Source: an uncultured Bacilli bacterium (GTDB lineage Bacteria > Bacillota_I > Bacilli_A > RF39 > UBA660). From it: 10,982 nucleotides of DNA. The DNA lies in contig CANQXM010000038.1 of assembly GCA_947627835.1 (NCBI GenBank), forward strand, positions 1 to 10,982, read 5' to 3'. Below the pieces are notes generated by a model. The model saw only the letters and a list, made by a program, of their open reading frames with translations, searched no databases and was not told the origin of the DNA. The translations under genes and the position numbers were made by a program. Of this stretch, positions 5,991-10,982 are shown in pieces (positions within the stretch are counted from its first letter, which is position 1; the number at the start of each line of letters is the position of its first letter).

Positions 5991-6724
5991 GCCATACACC
6001 CTCGTTCAATCCATATCTTTTCAAAATTATTTTCTTGCTTCACAACAATTTCTTGACTCTTCATCATTTCTAAAAGCGCCAGAAACGTAACCACTACCAT
6101 TTCTCGGTTGATGACTTCAAAAAGTTCTGTAAATTCACATCGCTTCTTCGCTTCAATCACATGCCAAATTCGTTGTTTTCTTGATTCAACACTAATTTCC
6201 CGTTTCGTAATCTTCGTAACAATCGGTTCCTTAAAATGAAGACGTTCTTGTAAATTAGCAAAAGCCAAAAGCAAATCATCAATCGTAACATCCCCCGAAT
6301 TCACCATCTTTTCAGGAACTTGATATTCCTTTAAATTCTCTGGAACTTTTGTAAAAACTTGTCCTCGTTTATCTTCAAGTACTTTAAACTCTTCACAAAT
6401 ATCTTTATAAGCTTGATAAGCAATCAATTTCTCTTGTAAAGCTTCCTCACTTGCAATCGAAAATTCACTTTCTTCTTCCTCTGTATTTTCTAAAGACTTT
6501 CCAATTAACATTTTACTTTTCAAATGAAGTAACGACGCAGCCATCACTAAAAATTCACTAGCAATATCAATATTTAACTCTTGTAAAGAATGAATATATT
6601 TTAAATATTCTTCAATAATCACACGTGTATCAATGGCATAGATATCCATCTTCATTTCCTTTACTAAGTGTAAAAGCAAATCAAATGGTCCCTCAAAGTT
6701 ATCTAAAGTAATTTGATAATTCAT
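5987..6724 (-). CDS. scpA: Segregation and condensation protein A (kleisin)
   Basis: ScpA is the kleisin that bridges the heads of the SMC dimer and carries ScpB. The 245-residue protein matches the family's usual length and order. The N-terminal SMC-neck-binding helical domain opens with LDNFEGPFDLLLHLV (7-21), followed by the conserved ASEFLVMAASLLHLKSKML segment (60-78). An acidic linker of Glu and Ser (about 84-95) leads to the ScpB-binding middle. The C-terminal winged-helix domain contains VVVTFLALLEMMK, which contacts the SMC cap. The ATG follows AGGGAG at four bases, and the site lies in the 11-base gap after the HAD gene, indicating co-transcription. The stop TGA overlaps the proposed scpB start by four bases. 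No smc gene is in the window. Confidence 0.96.
   Translation of the reverse strand: MNYQITLDNFEGPFDLLLHLVKEMKMDIYAIDTRVIIEEYLKYIHSLQELNIDIASEFLVMAASLLHLKSKMLIGKSLENTEEEESEFSIASEEALQEKLIAYQAYKDICEEFKVLEDKRGQVFTKVPENLKEYQVPEKMVNSGDVTIDDLLLAFANLQERLHFKEPIVTKITKREISVESRKQRIWHVIEAKKRCEFTELFEVINREMVVVTFLALLEMMKSQEIVVKQENNFEKIWIERGCMA
5997..6003 (-). promoter_or_regulatory. Internal Shine-Dalgarno site that sets the scpB start
   Basis: GAGGGTG on the - strand lies six bases before the GTG at 5990, inside the scpA 3' end. The alternative GTG at 5999 is part of this site itself, so it cannot use it. Confidence 0.65.
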
Positions 6725-6735
6725 AAAACTCCCTC

Positions 6736-7356
6736 TTAATAAAAGCGAACCTGTTCCGTTTCTAAAATTTCATCTAATTTTTCATAGAAATGATACCAAG
6801 AATAAACACGATAAATATTCTCTCCACGAATAATTTCATTGTATTTAGCATGAAACACAACCACCGGAATTACAAATGAAATTTGAAAAACCGTTTTTGG
6901 ATGATGATCCAGCATCATATCCACATGATACTTTTGAATTAAATCCACATTAATAATATCAGAAAAAACCAAAAAATCAAAATAAATCCCATGCTGAATT
7001 AACCAAAGTCGTGTCATTCGTTTAATCTTTTCAATTTCTAAAATCTGTACGGGAAACATTCGGGTACAAAAAATGGTAATTTGAAATCCATGCTCATGAA
7101 GTTTTTTAATAATCTCTGCTGCAAAAGGACGTGGAGGAATATTCCGTAAATAAAACTCATAATAAACATCCCAAAAAGATCGTTCATCTTGAATATGATT
7201 TAAAGAATTTCCATGCTTCCGATAAATATCCTGAACCGAATAAGCGCGTGGATTTTTAAGACCCATTTCTTTCTCAAAATAAAACTTACTCCCATAGTCA
7301 AATTGAAATTGCTCCAAATTTGTAAGCACTCCATCCAAAATGATTCCTATGTTCAT
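6736..7356 (-). CDS. HAD-superfamily protein related to 5'(3')-deoxyribonucleotidases, active site degenerate
   Basis: This 206-residue protein resembles the small NT5C/YqfW-type nucleotidases of the haloacid dehalogenase superfamily, which remove phosphate from nucleotides. The opening MNIGIILDGVLTN corresponds to the family's DxDGxxT motif, the cap region (about 15-70) is helical and aromatic, and the motif II region reads ITIFCTR with Thr98. The first, nucleophilic Asp of motif I is Ile6 (ATT codon); the second, Asp8, remains. The motif III lysine expected near 136 appears to be Asn136, and motif IV reads MLDHHP (148-153), where acidic DD or ED is usual. The fold assignment is reasonable, but the phosphatase activity is probably lost, so it may be a pseudoenzyme or a binding protein. 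It sits between a membrane protein gene (33-base gap) and scpA (11-base gap). The ATG at 7356 is preceded by a GA repeat instead of a clean ribosome site. Confidence 0.7.
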   Translation of the reverse strand: MNIGIILDGVLTNLEQFQFDYGSKFYFEKEMGLKNPRAYSVQDIYRKHGNSLNHIQDERSFWDVYYEFYLRNIPPRPFAAEIIKKLHEHGFQITIFCTRMFPVQILEIEKIKRMTRLWLIQHGIYFDFLVFSDIINVDLIQKYHVDMMLDHHPKTVFQISFVIPVVVFHAKYNEIIRGENIYRVYSWYHFYEKLDEILETEQVRFY

Positions 7357-7359
7357 AAG

Positions 7360-7370
7360 TCTCTCTCTCT
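7360..7370 (-). repeat. GA dinucleotide repeat in the ribosome-binding region of the HAD gene
   Basis: On the - strand an 11-base AGAGAGAGAGA run begins three bases upstream of the ATG at 7356. It is the only purine-rich stretch available as a Shine-Dalgarno site. A change in copy number would shift ribosome-site spacing. The tract is short, so slippage is only a possibility. Confidence 0.5.
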
Positions 7371-7389
7371 TTCTTTGTACTTCTACTAC

Positions 7390-8337
7390 TTAACTACACG
7401 TATAGCCCATAGCGGAAAGTTCAAAGTGTACGACTCTTGCTTCGGTATCCTTTCCATAATATACTTCTTCATCTAAGGTATTTCTAATGGTTGAATTACT
7501 AAGATCAACCTCATTTAAATCTAAACTTACATTAAACGTAAATCCATTTCCTGCTTCTGTAATATTAGCAGTAACGCCATCGATGGCACTATATCTACTA
7601 ACTAACTGACGATAATTAAATATCTCTTCAGAATAATTTCCATTGGCACTTTCAAAATTATAAAGATGCGTAATGTGATAAAGCTTATAATCAGATCCAA
7701 ACGTATAAGTAATTTCATCAAATCCTTTACTACAGAATAAGGAGTAATCTCCATCCGATTCCTTCTTTAAATTAACAGCAGGATAATCACTTGGATTTTT
7801 CTCATCAATCACAACATAATGAATATCCTTCGTTGGAACCGTTAGTTCAAATTCATAAGTATTGGAATCATTGCGACTAATATTTTCATTAGGAATTTTA
7901 ATTCGTTGCAATAACATTTGACTCTCGTCATAAAATTCCAAATAAAGTGGATGTTCTACTAAATAATCTTTTGCTTCACTTTGATTTAAAATCGTTAAAT
8001 AAAAATCTTTACGATTAATTACAAAATCAGAAATCATCATTCCATCATATTGAATCTTTAAATCACTACTATATTCATAAAACGTAACATCTTCACTAGG
8101 TGTCGGTGCATCTGGCGATTCTTCATTTTTACTTGGAGGAGTAAATACAATTTTCTGTTCGCCACTCACATAATCAGAAATAACTGGTAACAAAAGAGCA
8201 AAGCCAATTAAAAAGATAAAGAAGAACAAAACAGACAAACCACTTCGACTTTTTTCATTCATAACACCTAGTACACTTGGCATTAATTCTTGCTTGCTTA
8301 AAACAATCGGTGTTTCTTCTTTTTTCTTTCGCAACAT
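7390..8337 (-). CDS. Single-pass membrane protein with extracytoplasmic domain, function unknown
   Basis: I do not recognise a named family. The 315-residue protein has a basic N-terminus (RKKK, 3-6) and a cytoplasmic stretch of about 34 residues. One hydrophobic segment follows (about 35-53, Phe/Ile/Leu-rich), then a linker of Pro, Ser and Glu (65-85) and a folded outer domain. The positive-inside rule puts the large domain outside the membrane. The outer part contains two beta-rich regions. The last about 110 residues (a YTF strand, a Tyr/His-rich strand, GVTANITE, VSLDLNEVDL, then a final GYTC) loosely resemble the DUF1307/YehR lipoprotein fold; this is a weak pattern match. Cys202 and Cys314 are the only cysteines and could form a disulfide. 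The ATG is preceded by GGGAGGGG. It has its own promoter, is first in the operon with the HAD gene, scpA and scpB, and lies just after the spoVA terminator. Confidence 0.82.
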   Translation of the reverse strand: MLRKKKEETPIVLSKQELMPSVLGVMNEKSRSGLSVLFFFIFLIGFALLLPVISDYVSGEQKIVFTPPSKNEESPDAPTPSEDVTFYEYSSDLKIQYDGMMISDFVINRKDFYLTILNQSEAKDYLVEHPLYLEFYDESQMLLQRIKIPNENISRNDSNTYEFELTVPTKDIHYVVIDEKNPSDYPAVNLKKESDGDYSLFCSKGFDEITYTFGSDYKLYHITHLYNFESANGNYSEEIFNYRQLVSRYSAIDGVTANITEAGNGFTFNVSLDLNEVDLSNSTIRNTLDEEVYYGKDTEARVVHFELSAMGYTCS

Positions 8338-8359
8338 TTTCCCCTCCCATTCTTGTACT

Positions 8360-8388
8360 ATTATAGCAAAAATAAAAAAGACTTTAAA
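8360..8388 (-). promoter_or_regulatory. Promoter of the membrane protein-HAD-scpA-scpB operon
   Basis: On the - strand TGCTATAAT (8368-8360) is an extended -10 identical to that of fabG. TTTAAA (8388-8383) at 17 bases is a plausible -35, though it lies inside the spoVA terminator stem. The start would be near 8353, with the GGGAGGGG ribosome site about ten bases on. Confidence 0.6.
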
Positions 8389-8397
8389 GTCCTTTTC
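8374..8397 (-). terminator. Rho-independent terminator of the spoVA operon
   Basis: On the - strand AAAAGGACT and AGTCTTTTT pair with one G-U around the loop TTAA, and the U-run continues. It starts 17 bases after the spoVAE stop. The core GACTTTAAAGTC (8380-8391) is a perfect palindrome. Confidence 0.78.
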
Positions 8398-8413
8398 ATA
8401 TTTTTTAAGACAT

Positions 8414-8764
8414 TTAATCCCGTGGTTGAAACATCATAGCAAGAACAAAGGAAAAAATAACAGCTCCCACAATTGCTACCGATGACTTTGCTAAAAGCCC
8501 CGAAAAAAGTCCCAAAATGCCATTTGCATGAAATCCTTCAATACCTGCTTGATAAAGTAAATGACCAAAATTAGAAATAATAACAGTAGCACCTGCTCCA
8601 GCAAAAGAAACGAATTTCTCATAGATTTTTAAAAAAGAAAGAACAACTCCTAAGACCGTAAACAAACTCGTCACGTGTCCAGGCGTAAGTTTCGTATAAT
8701 CAAGAATAAGCTGGCCGATCATACAAACTACCCCAGATACCAAAAAAGCAAAAAGGAAAATCAT
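8414..8764 (-). CDS. spoVAE: Stage V sporulation protein AE (SpoVAEb type)
   Basis: This is a 116-residue integral membrane component of the SpoVA channel complex, which carries calcium-dipicolinic acid into the forespore and releases it at germination. It has the length and motifs of the SpoVAE/SpoVAEb family: an opening hydrophobic helix with VCMIGQLILDYTKLTPGH (13-30), a second helix TSLFTVLGVVLSF, the loop YEKFVSFAGAGATVIISNFG, and a glycine-rich third segment leading to two closing hydrophobic stretches. The ATG overlaps the spoVAD stop as ATGA, and GGAGG lies seven bases upstream, indicating translational coupling. It is last in the three-gene spoVAC-D-E set, the arrangement known from clostridia, which lack the spoVAA, AB and AF genes of Bacillus. 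A terminator follows at once. Confidence 0.95.
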   Translation of the reverse strand: MIFLFAFLVSGVVCMIGQLILDYTKLTPGHVTSLFTVLGVVLSFLKIYEKFVSFAGAGATVIISNFGHLLYQAGIEGFHANGILGLFSGLLAKSSVAIVGAVIFSFVLAMMFQPRD

Positions 8765-9738
8765 GATAAAACCTCCAAACTAACGGCATGAGCAATAGCA
8801 GGAATCGTCATCTTTTGATTGACAAACACCGGACTATGTAAAGACCCTGTTCCAAGAATTAAAATACGAGAATACTTCCTAGCCTTTAAAATCTTTCCAA
8901 ATAAAACAAGAGGTAAAGAAGTCGGACCACTGGCTCCTGCGTAAGTATTTTGTTCTGGATAATAAAGTTCCATAGCTGCATCCACATGATTCTTTAACTT
9001 AATTCCATAAGATGCCTTTAAATACTCACGAAAAATAGGTACTCCAACACTTCCCAAATCCCCTGTAATAATTAAATCATAATCATCGACACTTCTTTTT
9101 AAATCTGCTAAATGTTTCATCAAAGTATGAGCAGCCGCCGGAGCCATTACCGCACCCATATTAGTAGCATCACTAATTCCCATATCAATAGATTGACCGA
9201 AAGTTGCACTTTCCACACGAAGAGAGCTTTCTTTTTTAGATAAAATCACTCCCACACATCCCGTTGCTGTAAACGTGGTTGTCTTTGGTTTTGGTGCTCC
9301 ATATTCAATCGGATAACGAAACTGTTTCTCCGCAGTTAAATTATGACTAGAAGTAAGCACAAGCGCCCGTTTTTTACTCCGTCCATCAAGTAACTTAGCA
9401 CCAATAATAAGTCCTTCTACGAAACTGGCACAAGCACTATAGATGCCTACAAAAGAAGTGCGATAATACTTAGCAGCATAACTACTAACACTAATTTGAT
9501 TCGATAAATCACCACTAATCAAATAAGAGATATCACGATCAACAAGATGATTTCGTAAAAGTAGTTGATCAATCACGACCCGTTGCATTTTAATTTCTGC
9601 TTGTTCAAAAGTCTTTTCATGATAATAATAATCTTCCATTGTAAAATCAAAATCGTGAATCTTTCCCTCTGCTTCAACCGGACCTGCAATACTAACTGCA
9701 TCTTCAATATAAATATTTTGAAATTTCATACTATCCAT
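8761..9738 (-). CDS. spoVAD: Stage V sporulation protein AD (dipicolinic acid-binding subunit)
   Basis: SpoVAD is the soluble, thiolase-fold subunit of the SpoVA complex; it binds dipicolinic acid on the surface of the forespore inner membrane. The 325-residue protein is near the family norm (about 338). Family blocks appear in order: SIAGPVEAEG (16-25), GIYSACASFVEG (98-109) with the buried Cys103, SSHNLTAEKQFRYP (130-143), the TATGCVGV loop (157-164), NMGAVMAPAAA (193-203), GDLGSVG (226-232), and the close LGTGSLHSP plus IPAIAHAV. The GSGxGCSA-like glycine loop near 267 reads AGASGPTS without cysteine, a modest deviation. The ATG at 9738 has AGGAG nine bases upstream and overlaps the spoVAC stop by eight bases. 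A second in-frame ATG (residue 4) is a weaker candidate. The gene overlaps spoVAE at its end. Confidence 0.95.
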   Translation of the reverse strand: MDSMKFQNIYIEDAVSIAGPVEAEGKIHDFDFTMEDYYYHEKTFEQAEIKMQRVVIDQLLLRNHLVDRDISYLISGDLSNQISVSSYAAKYYRTSFVGIYSACASFVEGLIIGAKLLDGRSKKRALVLTSSHNLTAEKQFRYPIEYGAPKPKTTTFTATGCVGVILSKKESSLRVESATFGQSIDMGISDATNMGAVMAPAAAHTLMKHLADLKRSVDDYDLIITGDLGSVGVPIFREYLKASYGIKLKNHVDAAMELYYPEQNTYAGASGPTSLPLVLFGKILKARKYSRILILGTGSLHSPVFVNQKMTIPAIAHAVSLEVLS

Positions 9739-10168
9739 ATATAATCACTCCTAGCAAAGAAAAGAAAAAAGCAGAAATAATTCCGTACAAAATCACACTT
9801 CCAGCTAGTTTAAAAAAATTTGCACCAAGTCCAGTAATAAAGCCATCTCTTTTATAATCAAGTGCTGCACTAGTAATAGAATGAGCAAATCCAGTTGTAG
9901 GAATAATAAGTCCTGCTTTTACTCGTGTAACCCATTCATCAAAAAAACCAAGTGCTGTAGAAATACTGGCAAAAGCAATTAAAATTAAACATAACCAAGA
10001 ACTAGCTTCTACCATCGATAATCCAAAATTTTGCATAAGAATTGTAATAATAACTTGTCCTAGAAAGCCGATCAACCCTCCACCTAAAAAAGCAACAAAA
10101 GCATTTCGAACACGATTTTCTTTGGGTGTAAGTTGCTTCACTAACTTTTGATATTCATCTTTATTCAT
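9731..10168 (-). CDS. spoVAC: Stage V sporulation protein AC
   Basis: This is a 145-residue membrane subunit of the SpoVA complex. In B. subtilis SpoVAC behaves as a mechanosensitive channel for dipicolinic acid release. The hydrophilic N-terminus (1-23) includes LTPKENRVRNAF, where the family has a similar PK-rich sequence. The membrane part follows: FLGGGLIGFLGQVIITILM (28-46), a second helix around 57-73, the signature loop IPTTGFAHSITSAALDYKR (88-106) with the family's conserved GFA and YKR, then GLGANFFKLAGSVILYGI and a hydrophobic end. Length and motifs match the family closely. The ATG follows GGAGG at six bases. It is first in the spoVA operon, 67 bases after the previous stop, with a terminator and a candidate sigma-G promoter in that gap. 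Confidence 0.95.
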   Translation of the reverse strand: MNKDEYQKLVKQLTPKENRVRNAFVAFLGGGLIGFLGQVIITILMQNFGLSMVEASSWLCLILIAFASISTALGFFDEWVTRVKAGLIIPTTGFAHSITSAALDYKRDGFITGLGANFFKLAGSVILYGIISAFFFSLLGVIIYG

Positions 10169-10184
10169 AGCATTCCTCCATTTT

Positions 10185-10214
10185 TAATATGAAGAAAAAT
10201 AGCATTTTTATACA
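10185..10214 (-). promoter_or_regulatory. Candidate sigma-G (forespore) promoter of the spoVA operon
   Basis: On the - strand TGTATA (10214-10209) and CATATTA (10191-10185) are separated by 17 bases. These fit the known sigma-G pattern of GHATR and CATNHTA. spoVA is a sigma-G operon in B. subtilis. Against it: the start would fall near 10178, inside the GGAGG site (10175-10179), leaving a leader of about ten bases, and AT-rich DNA yields chance matches. Confidence 0.4.
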
Positions 10215-10237
10215 AAAAAAGATACCCAAAGATATCT
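10214..10237 (-). terminator. Rho-independent terminator of the SUMF1-like gene
   Basis: On the - strand AGATATC (10237-10231) pairs with GGTATCT (10226-10220), one G-U, around the loop TTTG, followed by seven T residues. The stem begins inside the TAG stop of the upstream gene, so the unit ends tightly. Confidence 0.7.
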
Positions 10238-10982
10238 AAAAAGCAAGGACGATGCGGAATGAATATTCAACATGTGCACTTCCTCTCCATCTGGCAAACG
10301 TAAATATCCCACTAGAAGTGCCTCCATAATGAGCCCCACCACGGCAAACCCAAGGCTGAGCATGTCGAATAAACCAAGCTTCACTATCATACCATGAACT
10401 AAGAACTCTCGACTGTCCACCATATATACGTGTTCCAAAAGGGCCCAATTCTCCAACAGCATCTCCTAACATTACTTTTGAATTAACAGCTTCGCCTTCA
10501 GCATACGAATAAATATCATAATATTTATTTTCCGGATAATCAATTCCACCATCCGTTTCTGTCCAAGAAGTTTTATTAACATCTTTTCCATCGACAGTAT
10601 AAGTTAAAGCTCCAATGAAATTGCTATTATAAGTGTCATTAGCTCCAGAGACAAATCCTCCGTCTTTTGAAGAAATAACACTCATCATGTATTCCCACGC
10701 TCCACCAGACATGTCATAGATTCCACTAATATTTCCAGTGGTACTTGCTAAACCCAATGTGCTACTATCAGTCCATGATTTTGTAATAGATGAATCCGTT
10801 CCGCTTTCATTACATGCTTCAGGATTTTCCGTACAAAGAACAATCGAACTTGGATATCCGGTTGTTGGCTGATGTACTCCCACATATCCTGTCATATAAT
10901 CGCTATTATTATTAATTCTTACTTCCGTACAAACTTCATTTGTGCAGGTTCCAAACTTACTATAAGACAGATAAATAGCAGC
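10236..10982 (-). CDS. C-terminal part of a SUMF1/FGE-fold (C-type lectin-like) protein, 5' end outside window
   Basis: The frame is open to the right edge, giving the last 248 residues. No start is visible; the Met at 10895 is internal, as the 29 preceding codons are open and in the same style (tandem Asn, CT-x-x-VCTE). The domain shows the formylglycine-generating enzyme/sulfatase-modifying fold pattern: SGIYDMSGGAWEYMM (family GLYDMxGNVWEW) and a C-terminal PWVCRGG, then ARW, then SFRIVLAF (family RGGSW...GFR). Many uncultured gut Bacillota carry such domains on large surface or pilin-like proteins, and the same fold makes up the variable proteins of diversity-generating retroelements. The composition (Ser, Thr, Gly, Tyr, few Lys) suits an extracytoplasmic protein. 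The paired Cys needed by true FGE enzymes cannot be identified with confidence, so a binding role is more likely than catalysis. The terminator directly follows. It is probably not part of the spoVA operon. Confidence 0.72.
   Translation of the reverse strand, partial: AAIYLSYSKFGTCTNEVCTEVRINNNSDYMTGYVGVHQPTTGYPSSIVLCTENPEACNESGTDSSITKSWTDSSTLGLASTTGNISGIYDMSGGAWEYMMSVISSKDGGFVSGANDTYNSNFIGALTYTVDGKDVNKTSWTETDGGIDYPENKYYDIYSYAEGEAVNSKVMLGDAVGELGPFGTRIYGGQSRVLSSWYDSEAWFIRHAQPWVCRGGAHYGGTSSGIFTFARWRGSAHVEYSFRIVLAF

Noticed and set aside
7213..7476. 87-codon + strand open frame across the HAD and membrane protein genes
   Set aside because: It is antisense to two real genes, and the Ser/Leu repeat it encodes is just the GA/TC tract.
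10208..10462. 84-codon - strand open frame overlapping the end of the SUMF1-like gene
   Set aside because: It is in another frame of the same strand as a clear FGE-fold domain and runs through the terminator.
10893..10895. Met codon as the start of the SUMF1-like protein
   Set aside because: The frame is open for 29 more codons to the window edge with the same residue style, and there is no ribosome site before this ATG; the gene is truncated by the window.
1..10982. TGA read as tryptophan (Mycoplasma-type code)
   Set aside because: TGA ends scpA, spoVAD and the left partial gene at positions matched by family length and overlapping starts; tryptophan is TGG throughout.
1..10982. CRISPR arrays, tRNA or rRNA genes, insertion sequences, toxin-antitoxin or defence modules
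   Set aside because: I saw no regularly spaced repeats, cloverleaf-like segments, transposase motifs or small paired genes; nearly all sequence is accounted for by the listed genes.

Overview
The window comes from a low-GC, spore-forming relative of the Bacillota, most likely an uncultured Bacilli or Clostridia lineage of the gut type. The grounds are AT-rich coding sequence, strong AGGAGG-type ribosome sites, A+T-rich U-tailed terminators, the scpAB pair and a spoVA cluster. TGA works as a stop: it ends scpA and spoVAD exactly where the next gene starts, so this is the standard bacterial code and not the Mycoplasma one. The species cannot be named from this sequence.

Layout. Positions 1-1650 (+ strand) hold the tail of an unknown helical protein, a divergent Ppx/GppA-type ASKHA protein and a GNAT acetyltransferase. 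The first 1.1 kb is visibly more AT-rich than the rest. Positions 1734-2966 (- strand) encode an unusually long, two-domain ThyX-family protein. A 250-base divergent promoter region separates it from an SDR reductase (fabG type, + strand). fabG converges, through a strong bidirectional hairpin terminator, on a bleomycin hydrolase/aminopeptidase C-type cysteine peptidase (- strand). From there to the right edge everything is on the - strand. Read 5' to 3' on that strand it is: the end of a large SUMF1/FGE-fold protein, a terminator, spoVAC-spoVAD-spoVAE (overlapping genes, with a possible sigma-G promoter), a terminator, then an operon of a one-pass membrane protein, a HAD-family protein, scpA and scpB, a terminator, and the peptidase.

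How the genes work together. SpoVAC, SpoVAD and SpoVAE belong to the machinery that moves dipicolinic acid into the forespore and out at germination. ScpA and ScpB are the kleisin and winged-helix partners of SMC in chromosome segregation. The membrane protein and the HAD protein sit upstream of scpAB in one apparent transcription unit. I see no mobile element, CRISPR array, tRNA or rRNA.

Best leads. (1) The ThyX-like protein appears to be a tandem duplication in which the N-terminal copy keeps the S-x-R-Y end of the signature and the C-terminal copy keeps RHR. (2) The HAD protein in the scpAB operon has lost the nucleophilic Asp and other motif residues. (3) The SUMF1/C-type-lectin-fold protein ends in a segment of the kind that diversity-generating retroelements vary, although no retroelement is in view. 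(4) Two start sites need correcting. The apparent hydrophobic leader of the peptidase is a translated terminator, and scpB most likely starts at a GTGA overlap.
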